A stretch of DNA of 64,000 bases from Tillus elongatus. Taxonomy: Eukaryota > Arthropoda > Insecta > Coleoptera > Cleridae. The stretch spans positions 78,364,891 to 78,428,890 of the forward strand of contig OZ023270.1 in the NCBI GenBank assembly GCA_964006375.1, read 5' to 3'. Both the position numbers and the translations under genes were made by a program. Below, piece after piece: positions 1-14,685 of the stretch (its first letter is position 1; each line of letters opens with the position of its first letter). The notes below the pieces were generated by a model, which was not told the origin of the DNA, did not search any database, and was given only the letters and a program-made list of their open reading frames with translations.

Positions 1-311
1 GAGCATTCTACCGTTGATCCGAGGATGCTAGCGAATAAATTGTTTGTTTACGTGGTAGTTATACAGACGCCAACTTGATGCCCCAGGAAACTTTATATTA
101 TATCCTAAAAGCAAAAGTAAGTAAACAGGTAATTACAGAAATAATTGAATTCTGACTAGTTCGCCGGTCATTGAAACACATTCGACTGTTTCGATCGTAG
201 ATGACGTCTTATTTTTGAGTTTAAAGATAAAAAACTGCTTTACAAACGTTTTTATAGAGACGTGAGCCAATTTCTTTCATTCTTACGTATCTTCGCATAT
301 TCTTAGTAACA

Positions 312-1283
<972 letters not shown>

Positions 1284-1470
1284 GGACGCAGCAAGTGCGT
1301 TATGCTAGTGAATTCTACATTATATGCTTCAAATTTTAATAACTCAATTTTCCGTTATCCTAGACATTTTAATTTTAGTACATCGTAAAGTCCCTGTCGG
1401 AGCAACGTGTGTATCAAATTTCTCTTAAATTATTTGTTATTTTCAATGATAACAAATATTTGTTGAAAAG
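1284..1470 (+). repeat. 5' fragment of the (TA)n composite repeat
   Basis: It begins with the family's terminal block (GGACGCAGCAAGTGCGTTAT) and continues with sequence closely similar to the start of the full copy at 13182. It breaks off before the microsatellite and 3' hairpin. Confidence 0.75.
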
Positions 1471-3189
1471 TGTTTTTTTAATGGGTCCAAATGCGTGTAT
1501 TGTATCACCACATAAAAAAGTATAGAATTGCGAAAACTGACCGAAAAAATAACACCATCTGATACTCTCTTTAAGCAGCTTTATTTTTGCGTTTTGTTTT
1601 CATATGTATAATACATTTCTATTTATTTAACATTTTGTGTTATTTTTTAAACAAAAATAGATTACTAAAACGGTTATTAGTACTATGATTTAACAGTATT
1701 TACCATATAGGATTTACATCACTTACGAAACACCGCTGAAGTTGTGTTGTAATTTGGTAAAGGCAAAGAGAGCTTAGTCTCATCCCCGTATCAGTCGACC
1801 GTGGTGCTAGAGGCAGTAACTAACCGCACCGGAAGCAGAGACATTGATCCTGCTCTTCCTTACTTCCTCTCGAGTAGTCCAAAGCCACCTCGCCGCCTTA
1901 GGAAATGATCCTTGCCCTTGCACTGACACAGCTACTACTTGGCCCCAATTTCGCCTACGAATTATACATTACACTTACTATGTAGATATCTACTTACTTT
2001 TTTAACACCGTATCACAAAATTATATATTTCGGATCCAAAACGTAGCACTAACTTTCTGCCAGCAAGTGTATGTTATAACGTAACACAATAGCAGAAAGT
2101 GGCAAGAAAATGGCTTATAAATAATTATTTTTTTTAGATAAAGATTCGCTGAAACGTAATTTTCTCCACTATGGGAGTACATTGAAAATGACGTTTATTT
2201 CCATACCCTAGTTTATAAAATTTATACATATGCGCAAATAAAACCATAGAATGGATACATTAGCTCGGTATTGATTAGAGACTTTTAATTTATCGAAGTA
2301 GGCTATTACAGTATACCTTTGGTGATAGTTGCCATAGTAATTAAATAATTGAAATGTCACTGTCTCTACGATGAATCTATTTGTACATAATATGCTATTG
2401 ACATATTTGGCTTCTCAAACCGTAAATTAAATATGTTTTTTTATATGTTAGTAAAAAAGCACAATTACGTGTTTAATTTAGCAGTGTCATTTACTTAAAG
2501 CACAGAACGTGGGGCTTCTACGTCTATAAAAGTGTCTTCGAATCTTCATCTGTCCAGTTTCTACAAAAAACATATTCTACCTAAACTGTAGTAGTTTGTC
2601 CAATTAACTTAAATGTTTCCACGTTCCGTTTTATGGAATGAGCGTAAAGCGATCTTTTGGCACATTTTTAAGACATTTTTTAACATTACGCCACTATTTA
2701 TTAACATAATTTTGTGAAATAAACGAGAATATAAAAAATCGCGCCCGCTGAATCGGTTGGTGATCCAAATTGCTCGAAAGATAATATTTTTTGAAAAAAT
2801 TTAAAAAAAGGGATGCTAACATAAAATTGATTTTAAAGCATCCTAATGTAAAAGTAACCCCGACGCAGAATATAAAAATCCCTTTAACAAATATTTTAGC
2901 AAATTTTTGCATAAAGAAAAACACGTTTATTTGCCAAATATATTTATTTGAGGCTCTTTAAATTTGCCATTACAAAAATAACACGTTCTTATTGTCTAAA
3001 TTTATTAATGAAACAAGGAACTGAAGGAAATATTTCTTAACGTACATATAACATTTAAAAAATGTGAAAAAAAGTTTGTACGTTGAAAATGGTAACAAAC
3101 ATCGCCTTTGGTACGATTTAGAAACGAAAGACAAACATTTAAAATTTTAAACTTTTTCACATTTCGTTCTTTTTGGATTTAGTTTTGGA
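1471..3189. other. Unassigned AT-rich intronic DNA
   Basis: No gene or known element seen. A GC-richer patch at about 1735-1960 stands out from the surroundings but has no convincing reading frame. Confidence 0.5.
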
Positions 3190-5465
3190 GATTAAAGACC
3201 ATTATCCAGCTGTCATCGTATAATGGTTAATCCTGATCAACATCTGAGTCATCGCAAACTGGACACACATAAAATGCATCGGTGATTTCTGCATTTCAAT
3301 TTCCGAAAATTCACTTTTTGCATCGCACACATTCAATCCAGTCACCCTTTCCTCTGTAGTTTTTAAAAGGCATACAGCAAATAGCATATTTAAAGTTAAC
3401 ATCGCTTTTACATATCAAATTGCCTTCGTTATGTCAACATTTAGGTTTCTTCGCTTTTTCTGCAACCACTTTTGATGGCATTCCTAATGGCCCCGAAGTG
3501 CTTTTAGAGAAACAAGGCAAATCGGTGGCTCTGTTTATTGCTTGTACTTTCCAGCTTGAGACTTTTTCCTCTTTTTCTTTTTATTTGGTCTGTACCTGTC
3601 CCTCTCATTTCTTTGAAAAACTCTACCAAAGATGAATCTAGCACTTGAGCAGTTTTTTTCTCATTTTCAAACAATCCTTCAAGAATCTTTTTCAACATTT
3701 CATTAGCATTCATTGGGTACAATCCTGTGGATCCAGATATTAAATTTGCACTCACAGTGTCTGCTGTTATTCCTCAGCGTTGAAAGTAACTGAGGGAAAT
3801 GTTCTTTGGGTAAAGTCCCAGAATATCTGTTTTCCCTTCGCCATTTTTCCAGTTTCGCGCCGCTTCCTCTTAAATGGTGCAAATACAGCCACATATAATG
3901 GCGGCATGGAAAGGGGCACATGTATATATTATTTTCTAGGATTGCTTTAATAACCTGTGGTGAAAAATGGCTGGCCAGATTATCGCCAACTACAACTGCA
4001 CGTGTTTCTCATTCCTTGGTTGCTTGTATGTGAGGTAAGAGGGACTGAAGGAACCATTGCTCAAAAATATTTAGGTCAAACCATCCGAATAAGCTGTTTC
4101 CATAAACAGTGCCAGGATGTCATCCAGTACACCAGTTTTTATATAAATTCGCACTTTAGTGTACAACCATATGGGGAAGGAGATCTTCATCTGCATTGAC
4201 ACAGACCATTATGCTCACACAGGACCGAGAATAATTTTGTACCCATTCTACCCTACAAAAGCTTCTGGAAACAATGACTTTTTCGTAACTGGGTCGTAGG
4301 CGAGATTAGTCATATCGTAATTGTATAAGTTTTTATTGTCGATGACACTCAAAGCTTCCTTTATGTTGTCAAAAAACTCAATTATGTCGGTTATATCTAC
4401 GGACGAGCGGTATCTTTTAATGTTTGTTGAGATTCGTGTGGAATTTTTTTTGATGAAGTTTTCGACAAAATCAGGTCCAGGATAATTGTCTTTGAATGCT
4501 CTTTTTATCCAGGTATGTTTTCATTATTGCATGAATATCACACTTGGTTAAAGGAAGGTGATCTTGGACTCCAAACTAACATGGTGGTCGCAAATAGAAC
4601 GACTAGTGAGGAAGGGAGTAGCGACCCTCTGGCAGCTGCGTCTATTGATAGGGAGGACCTGGGGACTTAATCCTCGGATCCTTCACTGGATTTACACTGC
4701 GATCGTCAGGTCGAGAATCCTCTATGGGGCGTTGGTCTGGTGGTGGGGTGTGAACCAAACTACCAGCAGGAAGCTGAGCTGGCCAAACTCAAAAGGCTGG
4801 CAATCCTGGGTATCACAGGCGCTATGCGGACGATACCCTTAGCCGCGCTAGAGGTCTTGCTGATGCTGCCAACGCTTCCCATATGTATCAGAAGGGAGGC
4901 TATGGCGTCGCATCTTAGAATGCGAGACTCTGGAAACTGGTGCGGAGAGGAAGCAGTAATAGGACATGCAAGCGTTGCCAAGGAGGTGGAAAAGGAAATT
5001 CCGATTTCCACCATCAAGGTACGGGATGCCGAGGACGATATTAGGTTGACTAGGCCATATACCCTCAGGATCCACGGTAGAGATCAGTGGAGGGAAAATG
5101 AGGTTGCATTTCAGCCCGCAAGTCTGGTATGTTTCACCGACGGATCACGGCTGGAGGATCAACAATCCTCCGGGGCGGGTCTTCGCGCTTCCCACCACTG
5201 CTACTACTACTGGTTAAAGGAAACCCCCATTTTGCCACTTTACACAGTTTTACGAATAACTTGTTGTTCACCGGTGGAGAGAACACGTGGATGACCTATA
5301 GACCGTTGGTGTCGACCAGGAGACTTGTTGCGAAGTGTTTTCCGTGGGATTTTGTCAACAATTGTCAGTCTTTGAACTGGAATTTTACTTTCAACAGCAT
5401 CAAGCGCATTTTTTAAATCTTCTTCCGAATAGTTTTTGTAACCCCGGCTTTCCGGAACTTTTTGG
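3190..5465 (-). pseudogene. pogo/Tigger-like transposase, broken and split by a LINE
   Basis: Read on the minus strand from about 5465 down, it opens with a psq-type helix-turn-helix (KNYSEEDLKNALDAVESK), then a CENP-B-like segment ending KWGFPLT near 5222. It resumes below 4545 with TKCDIHAIMKTYLDKK and the DDE_1 domain: KKVIVSRSFCRVEWVQNYSR near 4290, VVVGDNLASHFSPQVIKA near 3980, VAVFAPFKR near 3890. A Cys-rich tail with WIECVRC and CPVCDDSD ends near 3210, like the C-terminal zinc motif of insect CENP-B/jerky-type transposases. Reading needs several frame changes and there are stops, so it is inactive. Known family role: cut-and-paste transposition. A domesticated gene is unlikely given the breaks. 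Confidence 0.8.
4557..5210 (+). mobile_element. LINE fragment with RNase H (R1/LOA/I-like) inside the pogo element
   Basis: The fragment encodes the end of a reverse transcriptase (VILDSKLTWWSQIE onward, 4557-4842), then after a frame change LAKLKRLAILGITGAMRT and the start of an RNase H domain (LVCFTDGSRLEDQQSSGAGL, about 5125-5185). RNase H places it in the R1/LOA/I group. It is flanked by a perfect 12-bp duplication, TGGTTAAAGGAA, at 4545-4556 and 5211-5222, so it is a true insertion. The 3' end stops inside RNase H and closes with a short CTACTACTAC tail instead of the normal 3' end, which is unusual for target-primed insertion. Confidence 0.85.
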
Positions 5466-5619
5466 TATATTCTTACCTAATTTAATTATTTAACACCTGT
5501 AGCATTACAAAATAGTATTTTTATGGATCAAAAACAAAACAAAACCAAAAAAAAACAACAATAAACAATGTCGTTAGTGTCAAAGTTGCCCCTTGGTCTC
5601 AAAGTTTGATGGTATTCCA

Positions 5620-5945
5620 TAGACATTGTTCATCACATAAAATATTTTGACACCAATGTTTTTTTTTAAATGGTTATAACTTTTTTTGTTTTAACTTAAA
5701 GATCTGAAGTTTGGTACGTAGGCTACGTTTTATGTTAAGCAGAAAATTCCTCACCAAATGTGGTTGCCATAGCTTTGTTATTTTTGAACGTCCAAGGAAA
5801 ACAGGTCTCATTTCTCGCCAGCCTCTCCAAGCCAATTACAAAAGGAAAGTACTTACTGAATGTCACTACAATCGTCTCATTTTTTTGAGTTAACGGCGTG
5901 ATAAATTAAAACTGACCCCGGATATGGGGTTCAATTGAAGAAACT
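5620..5945 (+). repeat. (TA)n composite repeat, copy without a microsatellite
   Basis: It contains the family blocks in order: TTGGTACGTAGG, GGTTGCCATAGCTTTGTTAT, a CTCCAAGCCAATTACAAAAG-like block, TTTTTTGAGTTA, then directly ACTGACCCCGGATATGGG. Where other copies carry tens of TA units this copy has only GTGATAAATT. Both ends are missing. Confidence 0.75.
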
Positions 5946-6530
5946 TTTACAAATTTTTCTTCATGAGGGAAAACTTTTCCTACAGATGCTTGCTAAAACC
6001 AACATGTACCTTCGCTTCTTCTCATGTACAATGTGTACTGAATCATACTCCGACGGATACATTAATCTTCATTATTTAAATTATTTGATGCTATTATTCC
6101 AATTACTTTTAACACATTAATTATTTTGATTTGCAACCAGAGGTGTAACTATTTATTTATTAAATATAAACTTCGTGACTGCAGCTAAACTTAAATTAAA
6201 TACATAAGAAATAACAATACCAAGACAGACATTAATCGCAAACAACATGACATTGTAATTGTTGCCCCGTTATAGAAGAACCGAGCTTCTGTTAAATAAA
6301 TTCTAATTAGATTAAATACACAACCAGTTTACATAATGCACTGAATTATGTTGGTACAAGCCGAAGCCTTTAGCAACCGTCTAGTTTTAATATGGATTAC
6401 AACTTGCAAAACATTCCAATTGCCGATACACGTTCATTGCTTTAACTGTTTTGCTTTATGTCGCACTGCAATCGCATTGGGATCGAACGTTGTTTGTTTT
6501 AGTTGTATTTGTTAATTAGAAAAATGCGTT
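5946..6530. other. Unassigned AT-rich intronic DNA
   Basis: No gene or recognised repeat seen. Confidence 0.5.
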
Positions 6531-6531
6531 A

Positions 6532-6862
6532 TGTGTGTGTGTGTGTGTTTTTTTTTGTTTCTTTAACGTCGGCCTATTTCCGCGACTATCCTGGAAATTT
6601 TGCTGAACCCCTGCCTTTCCGTAAGGAGGGTAGCGATCTTTAACGTGCCCAACATCGCATGGACACCGGATCGAGGGCTTTACGCCCCCTCCGAAGGGCG
6701 GAACGGGCAGACATTCAACTTGCTCAAATACAATGCCAGAACCTCGGCTGATGTTAATGTTACAGTTTGTACTGAAAAAGTGGAAGGAGTACCCTGGGAT
6801 CGAACCCAGTACCCTTCGGTTCAGAGGCACACGTTCTTACCCCTGAACCAAAAAAAGGGTTA
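6532..6862 (-). mobile_element. tRNA-derived SINE, family S1, copy 1
   Basis: In minus orientation it starts with a tRNA-like head carrying an A box (TGGTTCAGGGG) and B box (GGTTCGATCCC), followed by a body shared with copies at 16612 and 63620, and ends in a (GT)n/(CA)n tail at 6532-6548. Transcription would rely on the internal RNA polymerase III promoter and movement on a LINE partner. The extreme 5' bases differ from the other copies. Confidence 0.85.
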
Positions 6863-6956
6863 GGTGTAGATGGGGTTTAAGTATTAGATACAGTCTCATT
6901 CGCCGTGGCTTATTTCTCAAATAATAAAATAATGCTGCAAACTGAATCTTCTTTTT

Positions 6957-8830
6957 CCAACAACAGACCACGAGGGCTCACAGCCTAAATACTATCGTAC
7001 CGTGGGTGTCAACAAGGGGGAAAGAGGCAACTTGTTAATTCTGGACTTGCAGGTTTGGAGGTTCGGAGGAGAAGGAAACACATGTGCCGGCAAGGAATTC
7101 CACAACTTGGAAGTCCTCGGGGCAAAAGAGCGGGCGAAACAAGATGTTCTATGTCTGGTGACCTGGACAGTAAAAGGGTGCATTCGCTCTGTTCCTTTGG
7201 TAGATCTGTTGGGGGCAGCAGGTGGAGGAACTATGGAAGAAAGCTCCTCTGAGCAGTGCCCGTGCAGATATCTATAAAAGGGAGAGAGAGAGAGGCCACC
7301 AACGGCACGTCGGTGGGCAAGGGATGGCAGCCTTTGGGTGAGGGTAGGGTCACCGATGAGACGTATAGCTCTCTTCGGAATGGAGTCCAGGATAGCGAGT
7401 GTAGAAGCGGTAGCGGAATCCCAGATGTGGGAGCAATATTCGTGGTTTGGCCTTATCTGTGAAGTATATAAGGTATAGAGATTAGCTGGTGAAAAGTATT
7501 TGCGAGCTCGGAAGAGGAAACCTAATGTCTTAGCAGCCGCTTCTGCAATTGATGTGATATGTTGGTGCCAATTAAGATTTCGATCCACAGAAATGCCAAC
7601 AAGTGAAAAGGACTCATTACTTTAAATAACTTGGTTGTTCATTGTGATGAGTCTAGGCTTGGTGTATCTTTTGAGATAGAAAGCAAGACTGAGATTTGGG
7701 AGTTGAATTGTACAAGATTTCTACTTCCCCAGTTTAATAGTTTTTGGAGATCCACAGAGAAAGAACCCTCCATGAGTTTGGGTTCCTCATCTAATTGGGT
7801 TAAAGAGACAGACTTAGAATATTGTATATTTGGGTGAAGGGTGATGTCATCCGCGTAACTGTGAACTGGGTTGGATGTGCTAGAGAGGAGGTCATTGATG
7901 TGGAGAAGAAACAAAGTAGTGGGTGTGATGACTGTGTGACCTCGGGTTGCATTGCGCAGGAACCGGTGACCATGCCATGGTCTCAGCGGTGACTGATGTC
8001 TTATAGAATTCAGGTTTTGTAGTAAGAAGGAGATCCAAGGGATTTGAGCTGTGTGTTGGGATGCGAGGAAAGTAAGTAGGTTGCCGAACCATATTGGCTA
8101 AAGAATTGTTGACTGCGAAGGCCTCCGCTGCTCTTCTTTGTGGATCAGTTTTTGAAGATCCTATTCATTCCTTATTATGGATATTTAAGTCACCAAGAAT
8201 AGTGACCTCGAAGGAAGGGTATTCAGAAATCAGATGGTCGGTTTTTTCAGAAAGGTAGTCCAAGAGATGGACAAAGTTGTTGTCAGAAGGTGACCGGTAA
8301 ATGCAACAGATGAATTTAGTTGCAGCCTTGAGAGAGAGTTTCATCCAAAGTATGTTTTTTCTTCCAGCTTCCAAATTGGGGAGCCTGGTGCAGGGTTGAT
8401 TGCTACGGACGTATGCGCACACACCTCCATGCAATATAAAGGAAGTAAGGAGCTTATACCCCGGGAAATTAAGGTGATTAGTGGGTGTTTTGGCACTGAT
8501 TTGGGTTTCGTTGAGAAAGAGGAGTTGGGGCCTATTAGCCTGGAAGAAATGGTGAGCAAAGTTCAGGTTAGAATTTAGGCCACATATATTCGAGAAGGAT
8601 ATGTTAAATCTTGATGCTGCCCCCCCCCCCCCCTGCACACCTCTCTTCCGGAGATCCGTAGGGAGGAATATTTTACCTACGGAATCTTTTGTACAAGGAG
8701 GAGCCATCATCATTTTGTTTATAAGGGAAACCGATTCATACACCAGAACCGAAAACGTCCGTTGGGACTTCGCCTTGATGTACGGGGTGGTACCTCCTCG
8801 GGCGTGAAAAAAATCCTTTACTATCACGTA
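6957..8830 (-). mobile_element. Jockey/CR1-like LINE (family J), internally deleted copy 1
   Basis: Minus-strand pieces in order: an endonuclease domain at 8827-8165 with LNETQIS, YRSPSD and GDLNIHN; its C-terminal part near 8092-7960; then, after a deletion near 7915-7960 that removes the reverse-transcriptase core, the YADD motif (HSYADDITLHPN) at 7914-7639 and the C-terminal domain 7588-6992 (FRARKYFSPANLYTLYTSQI, SKLWNSLPAHVFPSPPNL). No RNase H is seen, which fits the jockey/CR1 group. Frame changes between the pieces make it inactive. A poly-C run lies at about 8620-8633. Confidence 0.88.
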
Positions 8831-9325
8831 AAGGAAAAGTCCACTACCACCTATCTATTCATAACTTCCACATAGCTGTGATAATTTACTCTTCTGAGAA
8901 AGATGTTCCAATGAAATGAATTTAAGGTCCACGACTTGACCACAAAGAAAATATTCGTATTCCTGTACCCATAAACTGCTTAAACGATATATTACTCGAT
9001 TTTTAATAGTAAAGTGCCAGTTTCTCCAATTAAAACACTGTTTCTTCCCCTTTTTCTGAAGAGATCTTACTCACAAATAATCCAAAATATCAGGTAGTGA
9101 ACAGCTATCTGTGCACCAAATTTGTTGTCGATTGCTTGATTACAAAACAATTTAATATTTCATCTCTGCGTGATCAACCCCTACTAGAATTTAATCGGAA
9201 ATTGATGTTGGCCTTGATTTGAGCTTGAAAGTCACCGCCAAGACCAAATCCAAGGTCACAGTCAGAGAGCCAGAGAAATATCCTTGTCTGGAACTTTTTT
9301 CTCCGCGACTTGAAGTTTTTATTTC
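8831..9325. other. Unassigned intronic DNA
   Basis: No gene or recognised element seen between two LINE copies. Confidence 0.5.
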
Positions 9326-9327
9326 AT

Positions 9328-10095
<768 letters not shown>

Positions 10096-10109
10096 ATCCA
10101 TTCTAGCTG

Positions 10110-10500
10110 TAAGCTGATTCTGGGTCCACATGAGCTCCCTCCGAATGTAAACCGTAACTTGTATTTAGAATTTCTGCAGAATCATTTACTTAGTTACCTG
10201 GATGATTAACCATTACATTTACGGCAGAATCTCTACTTCATGCAAGATGGGGCTCCCCCACATTTTTCTGTCCAAGTACGGTACTATCTTAGTCAAACTT
10301 TTCCGGGTCGTTGGATAGGTCGTGGGAGTCAAATGTCATAGCCTGCTCGTAGCCCTGATTTTAACCCCATGGATGTTTGTTTATGGGGTTTCATTAAATC
10401 AGTTGTTTATAGAGAAACTAGAAACACCCGGGAAGAACTATGGCATAAAGTTGTTAATCATTTCGCGATAAGATTATTTATTTCAAAATAACACAATATT
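10110..10500 (+). pseudogene. Tc1/mariner-like (DD41D-type) transposase C-terminal fragment
   Basis: Plus-strand translation gives NLYFMQDGAPPHFSVQVRYY, then FPGRWIGRGS, PARSPDFNPMDVCLWGFIKS and TREELWHKVVNHF. The spacing between the Asp of QDGAPPH and the Asp of FNPMD is 41 residues, the DD41D layout. Stops and frame changes are present, and the N-terminal half is missing where LINE copy 2 abuts. Confidence 0.8.
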
Positions 10501-10510
10501 TTAATAATAG

Positions 10511-11075
<565 letters not shown>

Positions 11076-11800
11076 ACGCGTTGATAAATGTATCGAAGTT
11101 ATAGGCGGACATTTGATCAATTATTTTGACAAAGGCATATTTTTAACTCTTGTTTACTATTTTACTGTTCATTCCAATTCTTAATTCTAAATAAACCCCT
11201 GTTTTTTGACATTTCTACCATATTTTAATTATTACAGCAATCAACCTTGGAAATTTCAAAGTTAAATATCTCGAAACGGTGCGAGACAGCGACTACTATA
11301 GAGCATCCCTACCTTTTTTGTGTAAAAAAAAAGTAACAAAACAAGAATTTGATACCAGCGATGATATTCCTTAAAGTATAAAATATTGTCGTTTTTACAG
11401 TCCATTGCAGCTGGAGCCCTCTATGAACTATAACCAAACTGTGAACATATTTCAATTCCTCAACCCAAAAAACCCCAAACCCCAAAATTTGGTATGGATA
11501 TTACCATTCCTTAAGAACAAAATTTAAAAAATAATAATATTTTGCATTTCACACTTTGTATGTCTCTAACTATGAACTTCTACCCCACTGTGATTATACC
11601 TGTGAAGCCGTGCTCCGTCTTGTATATCTAGAAGTGGCCATGACAGAGCCCTTGGTTCAAGTGTCCCCGTTTATAATCCCTAGTAAATAGATTTTAAAAA
11701 AAAGTGTAAACAGCTCAAAAAAAGAATATCCGTCATATTTAAAACAAACAAAAACACATAAGTATTGTATGAAAATATATAAAAAGTATCTCTCTTATAT
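11076..11800. other. Unassigned AT-rich intronic DNA
   Basis: No gene or recognised element seen. Confidence 0.5.
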
Positions 11801-11934
11801 ATGTATGTATATATGTGTATATATGCATATATCAAAAGAAAAGTAGCATACAGATGGGATCCAAACCAAGAAGCCGGAAAAAATATGCGAATGGGCAGAC
11901 GACCGCAGCCATGAAAGAAGACAACACACAACAG
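11801..11934. repeat. Second copy of the leader next to TA/GT-rich DNA
   Basis: An imperfect TATATGTATG-type tract (11801-11833) is followed by GCGAATGGGCAGACGACCGC and AGCCATGAAAGAAGACAACA, matching 312-351. Only this block is clearly shared between the two places. Confidence 0.7.
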
Positions 11935-13181
11935 CTAGGAACTTTTGGACCAAACTATGTTGGGCTAAATCGACATATTTTTACCTTAGGAATCTACCCA
12001 GGAATTTTGGCACTTTACCTCAAAACAACCGGCATGGGTTCTACGGCGTTAATTCGATCTCATTTGAGAAAATTTTGTGACCTCTCTAATGTGAATTGTT
12101 TAATGAAAATTCACTAACAATGTTTTTTATTCTACAATTTTATATGTGTTAAAGATAAAAAAATTTACTTCTCTTAATCTGCAGTAGGCACTTACTCACT
12201 GCTGCTGTGTCAATTTAGGTTAATCCTTTTTACAAATCACGATTACAAGTAAATACCCTTGTATTTACGGGTTAGCAGCTTAAAGTATTTATAGTCCTGC
12301 TGGAATCCTTATAGCTATCGGAGAACCGTACTTGGGTGGCTATCTAGCGGCGACCCGGCGAACTAAAGACACCAGTTTTACATTAAGGTATCTCGTCGCT
12401 ACCGTACAGATAACACCACAATCGTCCAGCGCCAACCGCGACCCGGCCACTCAGACATTCCGCCTGTCAACTTGCAAGGCCTACTTCTCCTTTTAACACA
12501 AACGCATATATATCCGAACCGGAGTGATAATACAGTACTTAACTGGTGTTTAAATGTTAAATAATATCGTGCCGGTCCGATTGAAGTCCGACCCGAAGGC
12601 GGAATATAAAAAACCCATCTCCAGGTTTAATTATTTTTATAAGCATTTTTCTTGGAAGACTGAGGCAAATAAAAATTGTTTTATTGAATTTTACAGGTGG
12701 CGGCGAAGAGTATGTTTTGGTTGTGTGTACATTTGACCACGGTTTTTGTTTGAGGTTAATAATCGTTGACAAATATTTAGATATTATCGGTTTTGATCTG
12801 GTTTTATGACCGCTCATTAGGGTCGACGGTTTTGGAAATAGAAAGCTCGAAGTGGGAGTACATATTTAGTACGTCAATGTTTTTTTATTGTTGTTTCTTT
12901 GATGATGACGATAAGAATGGTTCTTAGACAATTACAGGTTCTTTTGTGTCGATTTCGTCATAAGATTTTAAGCAAACGAAAATGTTTGACATTTCTTTTG
13001 CCTATAAAACTATGCCACCACACAGACATTAAAATTAAAGCCAGAGTGGGAGTTAGCAATGCTAATTTTGATCAAATTTAATGGTTGATTTGCGATTACT
13101 TTTCCTAGTAAATTCTTCAAAACATTATTCAAACAATTGTCAAATACGCTTAAAATGTGAGTGATTCATCACTAGAAAACG
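11935..13181. other. Unassigned intronic DNA with a GC-richer patch
   Basis: A patch at about 12300-12490 (for example GGCGACCCGGCGAACTAAAG) is clearly richer in GC than its surroundings. No convincing reading frame or known repeat is seen. It could be an unrecognised repeat or a conserved non-coding element. Confidence 0.5.
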
Positions 13182-13868
<687 letters not shown>

Positions 13869-13989
13869 ACGGAGATATGAGAAATTTCTCAATAATAATT
13901 GTCAATTTCAATCATTTTTTGATTATCAAAGTCTAACATACGAGGGTGGATGGTTAAGAATTTTGTCTCTTCTAGATTATCAGGCTGAG

Positions 13990-14430
13990 TAGCAGTTTTT
14001 TTAATTTAAGGTGTACCTATAAAAATCCAAGGTACTTAGATCAGGTGATCTAGCGGTATGCTTAAATGAGCCTCTTCTGAAGATACCCACTCACCATTCT
14101 CAAAAAACATTCACTAAAATATTGTCATATCAAAGTTCGCTTTGAACTGTCTTATTGGAAAGTTAATTCGTTTTTGTTAGTTTTTTATCAAATCTAAGAA
14201 TTTAGCTAATTCTAGGTACAATCTGATCCTCCAAAAGTATGCAAAAAAAATTCCATTCGGATTGACCTCATTGAAATGGGTCAAATTAGGTGGTTTCCGA
14301 AAATCCCGACCCATGAATTTAATTTTTAAGGGTATTGAGTGCGTTACCCTAAACACATGAGGATTCTCATTCCTCCAATATTGACAATTGTGTGTATTTA
14401 CGTCTCTACCCAACACGAAAAAAACCCTCG
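13990..14430 (-). pseudogene. Mariner-like transposase fragment
   Basis: Minus-strand translation near 14416-14320 gives NTHNCQYWRNENPHVFRVTH, matching the block after the first catalytic Asp in mariner-type transposases (compare NRHNCRYWADNN in the elements at 41 and 61 kb). The rest is not clearly recognisable. No terminal repeats were found, so the boundaries are approximate. Confidence 0.6.
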
Positions 14431-14539
14431 TCCAAAAAAACGCATGCTGTATAGGGGTTTTTGTGTAATAGTTAATTCAAGAATACATAAATTCAAATGT
14501 AGATATTTCTTTTCATGCTTCACAATGTTTATTGTCTTT

Positions 14540-14685
14540 TCTGTATCCTGTCTGACGATGCTGTCAAGCAGCGAAACCGGTGACAGAAAAGAAAAATAAC
14601 ATTTGTGAGCCAGAGAAGAAGTCTACATCTGAATTTAGTATGGAACGGATTTACCATGTAAGGACAACCAAAGAATCTTGAAATA
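14540..14685 (+). repeat. Relic with a hammerhead-like motif, copy 1
   Basis: At 14552-14575 the order is CTGACGA, T, stem GCTG/CAGC with loop TCAAG, then GAAA; ACCGGT and ACAG follow, the last able to pair with the preceding CTGT. This resembles a hammerhead core with one extra base after CTGACGA and a G at the cleavage position, so it is probably inactive. The next ~110 bp match the copy at 15620. Such motifs occur at the ends of Penelope-like elements; that link is inference. Confidence 0.55.

Noticed and set aside
7002..7462. Plus-strand frames over LINE copy 1
   Set aside because: They are antisense shadows of the C-terminal LINE protein; the same frames recur over copies 2 to 6.
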